Positions 35,240-48,069 of a stretch of DNA of 64,000 nt are shown piece by piece. The translations under genes and the position numbers were made by a program. The notes below the pieces were generated by a model, which saw only the letters and a list, made by a program, of their open reading frames with translations, searched no databases and was not told the DNA's origin. The stretch lies in the NCBI GenBank assembly GCA_028554755.1, contig JAPTOF010000001.1, positions 36,785,501 to 36,849,500 of the forward strand. Reading direction: 5' to 3'. Source of the stretch: Cordia subcordata. Taxonomy: Eukaryota; Streptophyta; Magnoliopsida; Boraginales; Cordiaceae. How positions within the stretch are numbered: position 1 is the stretch's first letter; each line of letters opens with the position of its first letter.

Positions 35240-37013
35240 AAAATTTTACTATTTTTTCGAGTTTTTTTTTTGGGTTAATTTTTTGGTGTTTTTGGATCTT
35301 TAATATTACACACACATATATATTGTAGGATTAAATAAAGATTTGATGTTTATCGGGTTTTTTCTCATGTGTGTTTTTTTTTCCTTCTTAATTTTGTTGG
35401 TTTGTGTTTATGATTTGTGAATTTAATTATCATTTATGTAGGGCAAATAAGTTAGATATCTGCTTGAAGCTTAAAAGAAAATTATTTATGTGAATGTGCT
35501 CTTTAGGCCTAAACAATTTCAAGTTTAACCTGCAGAGAGCTTGGTATAATTGTCTCTTAACATTTCGATATGTTGCCCCTCTATCTACCGTTGGGCGAAG
35601 TTTCTTGTGAAAGATTTAGATTGAATTAGCCTATGAGCATATTTTTGTACTTGTGAATATCTAGATAAACAGTTTAGAAAAGTTAGATTTTAAACAAAAT
35701 AGTCCAAGGATTGGGCCGAATGATTTGGCAATCAGAGTGGAGTTTTGCCCCCTTGTTTCCAGTGTTTCTTTGGTTGTAATAAATTTTTGAGATGCAAATT
35801 AATTTTATTGGTCGAGATTGTTATCTTCGCCTTTTCTGGTTTCCAAGAATTACATGGGCTATATTTGGATATTGATGGTATTTGCTCGAAATGCTTGCTT
35901 TGCATGCTAGTTTGTTGGTTATTTCCTCTTCTTGGAGTTATTGTTAAACTTGTTAATCTTCTATCACATTCTTATAGTTCTCACTTTGTTCTACCTTACT
36001 GTGTTCGAATTTAATTGTTTTTTTGTTCTACCTTACTTATGTTTAAATTTAATTTTTCAGCAATTTGATGATAATGTCAGCCACTATTCTTGCTAATTTT
36101 TCTCCCCATGAGTTTCAGCTTGAAACATTAATGTCTGATAAACAGATCCTCCAGAGATTAGGAGCGTCTTCCGTAGGTCCAAGCTAGTTTAATTTGTGCT
36201 CCAATTTGCTTCAGTCTGTGCTTTTATCTCTTTTATTGGGTCAGAGTATGAGCAGCTCAGACACCTTTTTCTGCTGTGATGAACTACTCATGTTAGTATG
36301 CTGTTAAGGGCCATGGAGAAGTTGAAGCCACAAGCCATGAACACTCGATCTAGTTCTGCGATAAGCTTCCTCTGTTGCTAAGGGTTCATTAGATATCCAC
36401 GATCCTTTTAGGGATTCCTGAAATTCCATTCGGCTTGTCATTGGTACATTACCTGTTTATCATCAACACTTGATTTCTTGTTCTCCCGAGATGAGGGATG
36501 CTGGCTTCTATTAGCTCAACCCGGTTTGGGTGATATATATCTTCTTTTATGTGGAACTATAAGCCTCAAAGGTAATTGGGTAAAAGATATTACACACAGG
36601 GTACAGGGCTCCTCTCACATCTTCTGTGTGCGTATATATATGGGCTTGAAAGTTGCTCTATGATGCGTCATCCATTTCTCAGGAGAGGTCATGTTTCTTT
36701 CGCCTATGCTTTTGTCTAGGGTGAGATTGAAAATCTCAGGAAGAATAAGCAGGCATCATTTTTTGAGTACTGCAAGTATTTACTCACATAATTTTGCTTC
36801 AAACTCGCTTCTCCATCTACTCAAATAGCTCAAACCATAATATTCTTCTCTAATTCTTGTGCACTATGCCATTTCTCGGTTTGTGCTCTTGACGAGGATG
36901 TGAGGTCATCAATGATGAATGCATTTGGTGTCCTACATTGATATACAAAATGTTAAGTAGTTTCCAGGTAAGTGTTGTAAGTTTAAGTGATTGAATGACT
37001 ATTTTAGAGCCTG
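35240..37013. other. Downstream region of TOM9-2, no coding gene seen
   Basis: Contains the TOM9-2 3' UTR, then about 1.5 kb of moderately AT-rich sequence. Its open frames (35745-36014, 36478-36663) lack domains and splice support. It could be a non-coding transcript or an old pseudogene; nothing in the sequence settles this. Confidence 0.4.
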
Positions 37014-37016
37014 TTT

Positions 37017-37390
37017 GGTAAGCTTATAAGCAAAAAGTAGCTTATAAGTAAGTGATAAATAACCGAAGATGTGTTTGGGTAATAGTGTTTATAAGTTGTT
37101 GACATGTTTAGTAAATAAATGTTTATAAGTAATAATGGTACTTAAAATAATTAAAAAGGATATATCATTATTTAATGTTTAAGTTTTTGAAGGGCAAAAA
37201 TGTTTATAAATATGGTCAAATTTAGGTGCTTATAAGTTGTCAAAAAGAGAAGTCTGGTAGGCCTAGTTTTTTTTTTACTAGCTTATAAGCTCTTAAAAGT
37301 TGTTTATAGGCCCAGTCATCAAACATGTCATTTTTTTTTCTTGGCTTATAAGTTGGTTTTACCAACTTATAAGCTTAGCCAAACAGGCTC
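37017..37390. mobile_element. Tourist-like MITE, 374 bp
   Basis: Left end GAGCCTGTTTGGTAAGCTTA and right end in reverse GAGCCTGTTTGGCTAAGCTT match over about 25 bp with one indel. TTA flanks both sides (37014-37016 and 37391-37393), the PIF/Harbinger 3-bp target duplication. The inside is AT-rich with repeated GCTTATAAGC-type sequence and no coding capacity. Confidence 0.85.
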
Positions 37391-38099
37391 TTAGTCATCA
37401 ACCAATGTAAATCAACTAAAGTACTTTTTGTTGCTTGAGCTTGCAACACTGGTTTCACATGTGGATCTAAAATTTTGAACTTTGAAACTGTTGTGAAATG
37501 GACATTCACAAGTTGTAAAATTACTTTTGCGAGTAAGTCAACAAGTGTGATATTGTATTGTAGTAGAAAGAAATTTTATTATTTAAATTATTTTATATTA
37601 TATTATGTTTAAGTTATTTTATAAAAAAAACCGATATTTTTTGAGCTTGCAACGCTAGTGCTGCACATGTGCGTAACTTTGGACTTGATATGACATTTTC
37701 TAAGCCTGCAACACTTAAGTGTGATGTTATATTTGCACAATACTTGAAATAAGTCCAGCAGCAGAAGAAACTTAAATGAGCAAAAAATGGCCCAAGTTTA
37801 CTGTCATCTATAAGATCATTAGGCCTGAGTACGTAGTTTGTATTTTAAGCTATTGTTATCTTCTGTAAGTAAGTAGATGTACGAACGCCACGATCATTGG
37901 GCCTGAGTTTTTTATACGAACACTAGGCCTGAGTCTTCTATGGTCCAGCATTAAGGTGTTAGGCTAATTACAATAGATCCCCTTATTATAAATAAATGAT
38001 ATATGGGCCATTTTTCTAAATTTTAGGATTCTCCATATTTCTTCTTACCCCCAGCAACTTTCCTTCTTTTATTGATGTCTCAGTCCCCAAAATAAATTC

Positions 38100-38206
38100 G
38101 GGTCCTCTTGTATCATTTAGATTTCTCATATTAATATGAAAGAAAAATTTTGACGTGTAAAGCATATTATTTTAGTCACTCATGAAATTTAAACTTCATA
38201 AAAAAA

Positions 38207-38253
<47 letters not shown>

Positions 38254-38440
38254 TTAAATATCTTCCCCCAACCACCCCAATACTCATGTTTTGAAAAAAG
38301 AGACTTTTCCCAAAATAACTCGTCTCCCTACAATACTTATATATTTTTGGATTTGAATTTTATGAATGGCTAATATGTTCTATGCATAAATGGTCAAGAT
38401 TTTCTCGTATCAATATCAAAGAATACTTACAATGATAGGA
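38100..38440. repeat. Dispersed repeat copy, also at 25.2 kb and 47.8 kb
   Basis: Shares an ordered set of phrases with about 25240-25500: GTCACTCATRAAATT, AAAATAACT, GGATTTGAATTT, TAAATGGTCAAGATTTTCTC. A weaker third copy lies at about 47810-47960. Non-coding; a (TA)n microsatellite (38211-38249) sits inside this copy. Confidence 0.55.
38211..38249. repeat. (TA)n microsatellite
   Basis: About 19 pure TA units. Confidence 0.97.
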
Positions 38441-38628
38441 TCTTAATCCCTTAGCCAGACGTTTAGTTCTATCTTTGCTGTATGCCAGTAGGGCGCCTTT
38501 TTCCCGTTAACTGTTCAAGACAAATTCTCAACCATTTTTTTTCAATTAAAAATCGAGGGCTTCTATATCCACGAGCTCACTTTTTTTTTGAGGGGTATTT
38601 GATAATTATATACTTGATCCAGCAAAAC

Positions 38629-38955
38629 AACATGGCGACAAATATGGATCCATGACTTGGTCAGGCAACATGAACCTAGGGAGAAACAAGATGGTCTAAA
38701 CATGTGGATCCATGTGGTGGTCAAACACACACATGCGGACATGAGATTACGACCCTTCTATATCATTAGTTTTTACTTTATATATTAATAACCACTTAAA
38801 TTTATTGATTGACTGTCAAAATCGCTGCAAAATAAAATAAAATGTGGATGCATCACACAGAACGTGGTCAAACAACGTGAACCTTGAATGAAACAAGATG
38901 GCTAAACTTGTAGGTCCATGTTTTGGTAAGACACATGCATATGAACGTGTATTCC
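38629..38955. repeat. Two diverged copies of a ~110-bp segment
   Basis: Both copies contain ACATGAACC/AACGTGAACC, then GAAACAAGATGG, then ATGTGGATCCATG-like sequence, then GACACATGCAT/ACACACATGCGG. The copies start near 38629 and 38848. Non-coding. Confidence 0.55.
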
Positions 38956-39109
38956 TTGGGATGAGACAAGGAATAGGAAAAATAATTAGCTGGACATTTG
39001 AATTTTGAGTGGTTGGCTTATTATTATAAAGTTAATTAACAAAAATAATTGTGGAGTTGTACTTCCATCACAAAACGCAAGGGTAGACCTTTCTGTGTTA
39101 TACAAGTTA

Positions 39110-39340
39110 GTCCTTCTTTAGTCACTCTTCTTATAGTTATATTCTAACGTGAAGTCGTTGCCTGTTTTTATTAAGTCATTTTCTCTTTCACTACCTTTAC
39201 TTATTAATGAAAAGTCATTACCTACTAACTTTTCAGTAAATTATAGCTCCTTTTAGTTTTTTCTTATATACCAATGCCTAAGTCATTACATATTTTCAGT
39301 AAGTCTTAGGATCAGTTTAATCTAATTTAGCTGTGAAATT
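39110..39340. repeat. Cluster of the CAAAGTCATTACC repeat family
   Basis: About three degenerate units containing CCAATG..AAGTCATTACCT, then TTTTCAGTAAGT, then TCTTTTAGTTTTTCTT. The left flank (38985-39070) also matches the sequence left of the 48-kb cluster, so both may be parts of one larger repeat. Confidence 0.65.
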
Positions 39341-40035
39341 TCAATTATTGAGATATAGAGCTTTTTTGATAGTAGAACTTAGGTTAGACACATTATTGAA
39401 GAGAAACCATTCGATTTTTTAACCTTATTAGAGCTTTCAGCCATTTTAATGGCAATGTTGCATCTCAAAAAATATGGAGGGGCATGTTTGAAGAGGAAAA
39501 GAAAAAGGAAAAAGAAAACCTCCAATATGCATGATCTAAAACATTTCACCGAAGCCTTTTATGAAAATCTTCAATATAGAAGTATTTTTCAGCTTTTTTT
39601 AGTTTTGGGTTTTATTAAAAAACTTTTTCAAAGATGAACTAAACGAAGTTAGTCAGTTTAACCTTTAAATTCACAAAAAGACATTTTTAAAACATCTAAA
39701 AGTTGGACGACTAACCCTTGCTCTTTTTATACAACAACTAGAGTATACCCCATGCAATATATGGGAGAAATGCATGTTGTAATGTCTTTATTTATTATTA
39801 AAGATCAGTTTTTACATTTTATATGAAGATGAAATTTCATTATTGGAAAATTTTCAATACTAATAATATTTTTACAAAAATATCCAATAATTGAATATAA
39901 ATTAGTAATCAGAAATCTTTAATAATTGAATAAAATGGTTTGATATTGGAAAGAAATTAATAAAAGATCTTTGAATGTGATTTTTAGATAATATTAGTGT
40001 TATTAGTTGGTGTTTGAATATATTTAAATTAACAG

Positions 40036-40036
<1 letters not shown>

Positions 40037-40066
<30 letters not shown>
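40037..40066. repeat. (TA)n microsatellite
   Basis: About 15 TA units. Confidence 0.97.
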
Positions 40067-40070
<4 letters not shown>

Positions 40071-40234
40071 AGTAGACTAAATATTTTGTTGGATAAAACA
40101 GATGGTTTAGATTTATACACGTAATATGTACTCAAAAGACATGCATCTTCTTTTATATAATATATGAATGTGTTGTCATTATAGTATGGTTTAGAATTGA
40201 AAACAAAAACAATAGTCTCTTTTGTTGAGATTTT

Positions 40235-40585
40235 TAGGAGATATCTAAATTATAGTCTCGTTTAGTTTTTCCTTTTTAATACCAATGAAAAGTCAGTACC
40301 TGTTCTCCTATAAGTTATTAGTACTCTATTGTTTTCTCATATGCAAATGCAAAGTCGTTATCAGTTTTCCATAGAAACTAGTCTACTTTAATCTCCTTTT
40401 TTTTTTTTTGTACCATTAAGCAATCGTTGCTTGTGTCATAAGTCATAATCTCTTTTAGTCTTTCTTTTTATATTATTAATACAAAGACATTATTGGTTAT
40501 TCTATAAATTATAATATGGTATTGTCTTTTTTTATACCCATGCCAAGCCATTTCGTCTCGTTTTTGCACATGTCATGGATTCAAA
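40235..40585. repeat. Cluster of the CAAAGTCATTACC repeat family
   Basis: About five degenerate units with the ordered phrases TTTTAATACCAATG, AAGTCAGTACCTG, CTATAAGTTAT and TCTCTTTTAGTCTTTC, spaced roughly 60-85 bp. Confidence 0.7.
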
Positions 40586-40626
40586 GCTTCGGAGGGGAAA
40601 AAAAAGTAAGTTAAAGGAAAGAATAG

Positions 40627-40863
40627 GGGCCTATTTGGATTGACTTTTTTTTTTTTTTTTCAGGAAAAGTACTTTTTATCTTAAAAAGGTTATATTAAAT
40701 TTACAATAATTATTTGATTTAGTTTCTAAAAAAACTAAAACTCTAAAAAAGGCTCAAATACAACTTTTTATAAAAGCCAAAATTTTCAGCTTATAAAAAA
40801 AAAATTATTTTTCAAAAGCTATTAAAAAAAACGCCTTTGAAAAAAACTAATCCAAACGGGCCC
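40627..40863. mobile_element. MITE, 237 bp
   Basis: Left end GGGCCTATTTGGATTGACTT and right end in reverse GGGCCCGTTTGGATTAGTTT are matching inverted repeats. TAG flanks both sides (40624-40626 and 40864-40866). T-rich on the left and A-rich on the right, so it could fold back along its length. No coding capacity. The 3-bp duplication suggests a Tourist-like element, although TAG is not the canonical TTA/TAA. Confidence 0.75.
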
Positions 40864-42129
40864 TAGAATCAATTTCCAGCTGGCTAACAGTTGTCACAAT
40901 AAATTGACTGAGTCCAGGCATATAAATAAATCAGTTGCTCATGCGGATTCGACTGACCTAACCAATCTAAATTAACCAAAAAAATTTGAGTTAATTTGAT
41001 TATTTTATATAGTTAAAAATTAATGAGTTAGTTTCAAATGGGATTTAATTGGTTTGATTTGAAATAGGTCCACAAATTAAACCAAATCAAACTATATTAT
41101 TCCTAATTTTATATGTAGATTAGTTAAATTTGTGTGAAGTATGTTCACACCTAATTTTATATGCATATTAAATAAACTTGAATGGATGGTAAAATATCAG
41201 ATAAACTTGAATGGATGGTAAATCAAAGTTGATCTACTGGTTAATAATTTTTTTTTGAAATAATTGTGTAAAATTTTATTTTCTTTGCTTTTTCTAATTT
41301 CTTTTTAATAAAAATAGAAACCAAATAAAATCAACCCAACTTTTAGTTTGGTTATTTTATATGACTAGAAACCAACTGGTTAGTTTCTAATGGAAACCAA
41401 CTAATTTAATTTGTTTGCAATAAGTTCAAAATCACAACAAACTAAACTGTGTTCACCTCTAACTTCAAGTTCAATGTGATTTAGCAATACTCAAATTCAA
41501 AAGAAAAAGGAAAAGTACGTCATGACATACACTAGGAAATAGCTAAAAATTTTACTAACACATCAATAAATCATCCGTAGCACAAGAGTTATCGACATTT
41601 ATGGCAAAAAGCTTTTCAAAGATTTTAATGGCATATATAAATAGAATAGACTCAAGTTGAACAAAAAACTATACTAATTGATGAAATAATTTTTTGAACA
41701 GCTGTCATATAAATATATTAAACGATTTATAGATCAGCCTATTTAAAAATTTTGCATATAGATTTATGTGAAAGTAATCACTATATAGATACAAGATAGA
41801 GTGTTGTCTTGTCGATTAGATAATTCTGATCTATGTCGCTCACCAAAACCCTTTTTTCTCCCTTTAGTTGGCTACTTGATGCATATGCATGATCGAGAGA
41901 TTTACGTGCGTTATGGTAGGATTAAGAAAATAAAAATAAGGACTAATTCTTTTTACTATACTTGTTCTATTGATTTTGTCGTATTTTAATTCTTCAACTT
42001 TTAAAATGAACATTTACTCCCTAGAATTTCATAAGTGAGACATAATTCATTCTTCAAGTCAATTTTGTTAGTTTTTTGACGTTAAAATTGCATGAGATGC
42101 ATTGTCTTTTAGAGTTACTCTACTGATTT

Positions 42130-42385
42130 TGCTTGTATTCTGCCTTGATATCATAATGATCCTACGTTAATCAAATGCAAGTTAAATATTTTGGAATGTC
42201 TTGGACAATAAGAATCCTAGAGACAAACGCGCAAAGGTGGACTTGCCAGATTTTCAAAAGTTATAGTCTTTTTATATTTCAATTATGTCATTGTCTGTTT
42301 TTAATATGTTATTGTCTCTTTCAAATTAATTAAAGCTGTAGTCTTTTTATAATTTCAATGAAGTCATCACCTGGTGTTCAGGCTG
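42130..42385. repeat. Dispersed repeat with adjoining CAAAGTCATTACC-family units
   Basis: 42130-42300 matches 43375-43540 (shared GATCCTACRTTAATCAAATG, then GAGACAAACGCRCAAAGGTG, then GACTTRCCWGAT). It then runs into two units of the TCTTTTTATATTTCAATTA/GTCATTGTCTG type that belong to the dispersed family. Confidence 0.65.
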
Positions 42386-42435
42386 CCTCCAACCGTTCTT
42401 TTTTTTAAAAAAAAAAAATTTAAATAATTTGAGGA

Positions 42436-42436
<1 letters not shown>

Positions 42437-42468
<32 letters not shown>
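42437..42468. repeat. (TTA)n microsatellite
   Basis: About 10 TTA units. Confidence 0.95.
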
Positions 42469-43374
42469 TTTACATTTTAAGATCCTTTATGTATAGTTTT
42501 ACTCAAACAACTCCCTTAATTTTCACTAAATTCTCAATATAAGAAATTCCCATTTCAATTTTATTTCAATAGCTCCCTTATTTTCCACCATGATAGTTTT
42601 ACAACTATGAAGGATGACATTTGAGGGATGGCTTTAGGGATCAAATAAACCCTACAAATGGATATTCTAATTTGAGGTTGGAAGAACATTAAAATTTTGG
42701 TGATTAGATAGAAGAGTTGTTGGAGCACATTAGCACCAACATCTCTCCTAAATAAAAGAGTTTTTGATGTTTAGGGGCTCTGTTTGAGCCAGTCTTATAA
42801 ATTGTGTTTGTCAATAACTTCTTATTTATTGTTTGATCAAGTCAAAATACCATTTTCTCTAATAATTGTTACTCGATAAAATTAAGAGTACTTCAATTTG
42901 TCGTTTAACGTCTCAAGTATTTGTTGACATTAATGATATTGAAGTTTCATTATTTGAAGTAGTGTTTTATTCTTTTTTCCGTCTTATACTCAATTATATG
43001 CTATCTTGTTTATTTTATAATGTTGATGAATATAATTTTACTATAATTAAAATAAATTATTATATTCATATACATATATCCAATAATAAAATATTATCTT
43101 ATGTTAATAATTAATGGTAATACTAATTATAATAATTTTATAACAATAACAATAAAATAATACTTGTCATTTTATATTATTTTACGTTCATGATCTAATC
43201 CTCCAGTTAATTTTGCTTAAAATATTTTTATATACTTCTTGTGTGCCAGAGAGGTGGAAAAATCATATTAGGCTAGTGAGAGAACATAGTCGAAGTGTCA
43301 AACAACCATAATAAGCATCCAAAAAGAATCCACCAAGCTTCATCAATTATCAATGGTTTACTTTATTTTCCTTG

Positions 43375-43540
43375 TATTTTGCATTGATCACGATGATCCT
43401 ACATTAATCAAATGCAAGTCCCGTCTTTTGGACTTTATGGAGTATTAATAAAAAACCTGGAGACAAACGCACAAAGGTGGACTTACCTGATCTTAAAAAG
43501 TTAAGAGTCTTTTTATATTTCAATTAAGTCACTACCACAT
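43375..43540. repeat. Second copy of the 42.1 kb repeat
   Basis: Matches 42130-42300 in order and orientation, about 1.24 kb away. It also ends in a single CAAAGTCATTACC-family unit. Confidence 0.65.
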
Positions 43541-43659
43541 GCATATGAACGTGGTATTATGATCATTTTATATAATTTGTTTTTACATACTGATATAAAA
43601 TAGAAACTTTAGTTATTTATGTATAAATATAAATGAACCTTACTAAATTGTTAAAAAGT

Positions 43660-45766
43660 GATGAAGTAGACAAAAAGACTTTCTTAGTCTAAGTTACAAT
43701 TATTCATTTACTTTTTTTCTCCTCATTATAACAACATACTCTTCTCGTTTCTCTTTCTACTCATTACAATTCTTTCTGTCTCTCTTTCCTCATTTCTCTA
43801 TCTTAATCTCACACTACTTTCTTTCTCTGCCCCCCCAACGTGTCTCTCCCTATTTTTTGGTCAAAATATAATTGCATTAAGAAAGAAAACAGATCACATT
43901 ATTTAACCAACATTTATTTCTCATTTATATTTGTTTTTTTTTAAATATTTGCCTTTTATTCTTCCAAAATTTGACTCCATAAATTCCAAATAAGTCTCCC
44001 TTTAAAAAATTACTTGTCAAATAGAAGTAAATTCACACAATCATCTATGATGTATAGTTATTCTTTTACATTGTAATAGTATTATGACTGTAATTTAAGT
44101 TTATAAAATAATATAATTATAGCAAATTATTTATTATTTAATTTTTAGTAAATATTTTATTTACAAAAAAATTTATATATTTTTAAAAAAAAATGGTTGT
44201 TCAGGTAGAGAAACAAATAAAAAGGTTGCATTACCATTTTCTACCTATTATATGTGTAATAGGCAATGCCAAGTTTTGGGTTTTTTTTTTAAAAAAAAAA
44301 ATCATAAAGACAAAGTTTGTGATACATTAGTGAAATTGAGAACAATAAGTGGCCAAAAATACTTTTTCTTTGGTAAAGAAATATGTAAAAAAAATAAAAC
44401 ATATTAGGATAAGGTAGGGGAAAAAAGACATGAGATATATAATAGAAAAAAATGTAAGAAAGATATAGAAAAAATATAGGACATGAAAAAAAATTAGGAA
44501 AAGGCATTAAGGCTATGATTGGAAAAAAAACCGAAACACTAAAATATTTAATTTGAAATGTTAAATTGTTGTGCTTGATAAAAACTAATTTAAATACTAA
44601 AAATCAAAATGAGAGACTATCTAGCAAACAATATAAATAAAAGGAGTGTACTTTGGCTAGATCAAAACATTAAAAGGTAAATGAAAATATAATTTTATTT
44701 TTTTATCATAATATGATGAAGTAGACAAAAAGACTTTCTTAGTCTAAGTTACAATTATTCATTTACTTTTTTTCTCCTCATTATAACAACATACCCTTCT
44801 CGTTTCTCTTTCTACTCATTACAATTCATTCTGTCTCTCTTTCCTTATTTCTCTATCTTAATCTCACACTACTTTCTTTCTCTGCCCCCAACGTGTCTCT
44901 CCCTATTTTTTGGTCAAAATATAATTGCATTAAGACAGAAAACAGATCACATTATTTAACCAACATTTATTTCTCATTTATATTTGTTTTTTTAAATATT
45001 TGCCTTTTATTCTTCCAAAATTTGACTACATAAATTCCAAATAAGTCTCCCTTTAAAAAATTGCTTGTCAAATAGAAGTAAATTCACACAATCATCTATG
45101 ATGTATAATTATTCTTTTACATTGTAATAGTATTATGACCGTAATTTAAGTTTATAAAATAATATAATTATAGCAAATTATTTATTATTTAATTTTTAGT
45201 AAATATTTTATTACAAAAAAATTTATATATTTTTTAAAAAAAATGGTTGTTCACGTAGAGAAACAAATAAAAAGGTTGAATTACCATTTTCTAGCTATTA
45301 TATGTGTAATAGGCAATGCCAAGTTTTGGGTTTTTTTTTAAAAAAAAAAAATCATAAAGACAAAGTTTGTGATACATTAGTGAAATTGAGAACAATAAGT
45401 GGCCAAAAATACTTTTTCTTTGGTAAAGAAATATATATAAAAAATAAAACATATTAGGATAAGGTAGGGGAAAAAAGACATGAGATATATAATAGAAAAA
45501 AATGTAAGAAAGATATAGAAAAAATATAGGACATGAAAAAAAAATTAGGAAAAGGCATTAAGGCTATGATTAGAAAAAAAAACCGAAACACTAAAATATT
45601 TAATTTGAAATGTTAAATTGTTGTGCTTGATAAAAACTAATTTAAATACTAAAAATCAAAATGAGAGACTATCTAGCAAACAATATAAATAAAAGGAGTG
45701 TACTTTGGCTAGATCAAAACATTAAAAGGTAAATGAAAATATAATTTTATTTTTTTTATCATAATA
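43660..45766. repeat. Recent 1.055-kb tandem duplication
   Basis: Copy 1 is 43660-44714 and copy 2 is 44715 to about 45766. GATGAAGTAGACAAAAAGAC opens both (offset 1055 bp), and the copies differ only by a few substitutions and homopolymer-length changes (for example CCCCCCCAACG versus CCCCCAACG, and T/A run lengths). The content is AT-rich and non-coding, with pyrimidine-rich tracts; the minus frame at 44289-44507 is low complexity. The copies lie directly head to tail with nothing between them, so this is a tandem duplication rather than an LTR pair around a body. Confidence 0.95.
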
Positions 45767-46697
45767 AAATTATTTGGTTAATAATAAAATTTTAATAACT
45801 AACAAGATACATAATTTTTATAACTAAATCAATGATCTATTTTTCATCTTCATTTTGTGATAAAATAACTTCATGCTATTATAAAATTATAGTATTATAA
45901 TTTAGATGAGAAAGGATATGCCCTAATAAATTATGTATGAAGAATAGATTTTCAGTATATTAATATAAATTATTTTTTCATAATTTATTTACAATTAATA
46001 TCATTATAAGGCAAAATAACTTAGTGAGCAATTATAAATCACAATATTATAACTTAGATAAAAAAGAATAGATATTAATAAATCAAGTATAACTTATAGT
46101 ACGTGTGTTTGGCATAAGTTAATACAAATTACTTTGTTTATTATCATTATGTGATAAAATAACTTAGTAGACTGATATAAATCACAACATTATAACTTAG
46201 CCAAAGAATGAATGTTAATAAAATTACTTTATCTTAACGTAATATACAATTATTATCATGGTTTATCATAAGTTAGTGGACTATTATAAATACTAATTTT
46301 TTCTAACATATGTCACTAATTATAATAAAACAATAATAATAATCAAAAGTTTCATATTTTTAGTTATCCCTATCAATTTCCTATTTTTTTTCATTTATCT
46401 AGAATCATAATAATATTATTTGGCACAAATAAAAGTTTAATAACTAACCACATGAATTATATGTATAAGTAAATCAAAGATCTCTTTTGAAATTTTGCTA
46501 AAATGCGTCTTCTCTTTGTTTATAAATCATAAACACCAAGAATTTAACATGATTCATTGATTGCAGCAAATCCATGTCAATAATCAAAAGTTTCATATTT
46601 TATTTTACTTGCATCTATCAATGTTTTATTTTTTTTTTCTCTTATATCATAGTAATATTAAAAGGTTGAACATATTTTTTTTAATAATTAATTACAG

Positions 46698-46833
46698 AAC
46701 TTTTATGAATAATTAAAGATTAGGAAGTAGCTCAAGTAGTTGAAGCTACTTCAAAAATGAGGTCCTAGGTTCAAATCCCATTGGGGATAGGGGTTGGCCA
46801 AAAAAAGAAAATAAAACTTTTATAAACAATTAA
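46698..46833 (+). mobile_element. tRNA-derived SINE with target site duplication
   Basis: The 98-bp body (46717-46814) has a Pol III promoter layout: A-box-like TAGCTCAAGTAGTTG at 46729-46743, and a perfect B-box-like GGTTCAAATCC at 46768-46778. The tail is A-rich (AAAAAAAGAAAATAA). It is flanked by 19-bp direct repeats, AACTTTTATGAATAATTAA (46698-46716) and AACTTTTATAAACAATTAA (46815-46833), with 2 mismatches. That is the target duplication expected of LINE-driven retroposition. Short compared with full-length plant SINEs, so possibly 3' truncated. Confidence 0.8.
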
Positions 46834-46925
46834 CTCGATTATCTCCTTTTCAATATTGTAAAAATGGATTTAAAATTTATAGACAATTAAATCAATTTTC
46901 TCCTTTTCAATATTGGAAAAATATA
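46834..46925. repeat. ~65-bp tandem duplication next to the SINE
   Basis: CTCCTTTTCAATATTGTAAA and CTCCTTTTCAATATTGGAAA lie about 65 bp apart, each preceded by ACAATTAA(C)TCGATT-like sequence. Small and non-coding. Confidence 0.6.
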
Positions 46926-48069
46926 TTTTACTTACTTATAGATCATGAGCATTGAACTTTTGACCTTAATCGCTAATTGGACCAAGACCATGATAGTAAT
47001 GAAAAGTTTTGCATTTTATTTTACTTACCTATTTTAATTTTATATATTTTTCTTTCTCTAAATTAAACTTTTTTGACTAGTCTCCATCTATATATAAAAT
47101 AGACCATCTATAATTAGAGAAAAAAGTTGTCATCTTTAATTTAAAGATGACTATTTTTGTCTCTAGATATATATGAAATTGGAAAAAACTAATATATATA
47201 TATATATATAATTAATTAAATAAAATAAAAATATGAACAACTGTCTTCTAATTCTAATTATACACATCAACATAAAGTTATAACAAATATAAAAAATTTC
47301 TTCTACCAAATGCTATCTCTAATTAAAAATACAATTTTCATCTTGGAATGTATAAAATTGAAAAAAGTACACACATTAATAATTATTGATAATTTTTTTT
47401 GTATGACAATAGTGATATTAGAAAGTACAATTCTTATTAAAACAAATAACTCATAGTTTTACAAAATTTAAATTTATGTATCTAATGTATATTAATTTTA
47501 TGATTAAAAGAATATTATCACATTTACAAATAAAAAAAATAGAACCATAATATAGACATCACTACACATAAATCCCACACAACAAAGTCCTTTATTGGTC
47601 CTAAATGGAAAACGTGAAAAAGTCCATCTAGGCTGGTCCCAAAACTGTGTTTAATGATGATACATGGTTGAGTATTTAATGAAGCAAGAGAAAACAAAAG
47701 GTTTAACCCTTTGAGGGTAAAATAGGCAATAAATATGTTAAATTACAACTTTATCCCCATTTTGGCCAAGTTTTTTGGCCGCAAATTTTTATATAATCTC
47801 TTAACCTTTTGTAAAATTTAAATTTCAAAAAGAGTAAGTAATGAGAGAAAAAGAAGTATTTTAAAAGATTTATTTCTTAAAGATTTGATTGTAATAGATG
47901 GTTGAAATGATATGATTTATAAATAAATAATTAAAATTTCTATCATATCACTATGAGAAGATGAAAATCCGTGAACGTATACTTTGGGAGAAAATGATTC
48001 GCTGGACATTTGAGTTCTTGAGTTATTATAATTATGTTAATTAACAAAAACAATTGCAGAGTGAACAGT

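Larger units (their letters stand above)
40867..43659. other. AT-rich repeat-containing intergenic region
   Basis: No gene supported; the open frames at 41801-41989 and 42866-43114 are AT-rich and domain-free. A segment of about 165 bp (42130-42300) recurs at 43375-43540. A TTA microsatellite lies at 42437-42468. Confidence 0.5.

Noticed and set aside
35745..36663. Open frames downstream of TOM9-2
   Set aside because: No conserved domain or start context; possibly a non-coding transcript, so not called as genes.
38211..38249. CRISPR-like or regulatory meaning of TA runs
   Set aside because: Simple (TA)n microsatellites; no spacer structure anywhere in the window.
43660..45766. The 1.055-kb repeats as an LTR pair
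   Set aside because: They are directly adjacent with no body between, lack TG...CA ends, PBS or PPT; tandem duplication fits better.
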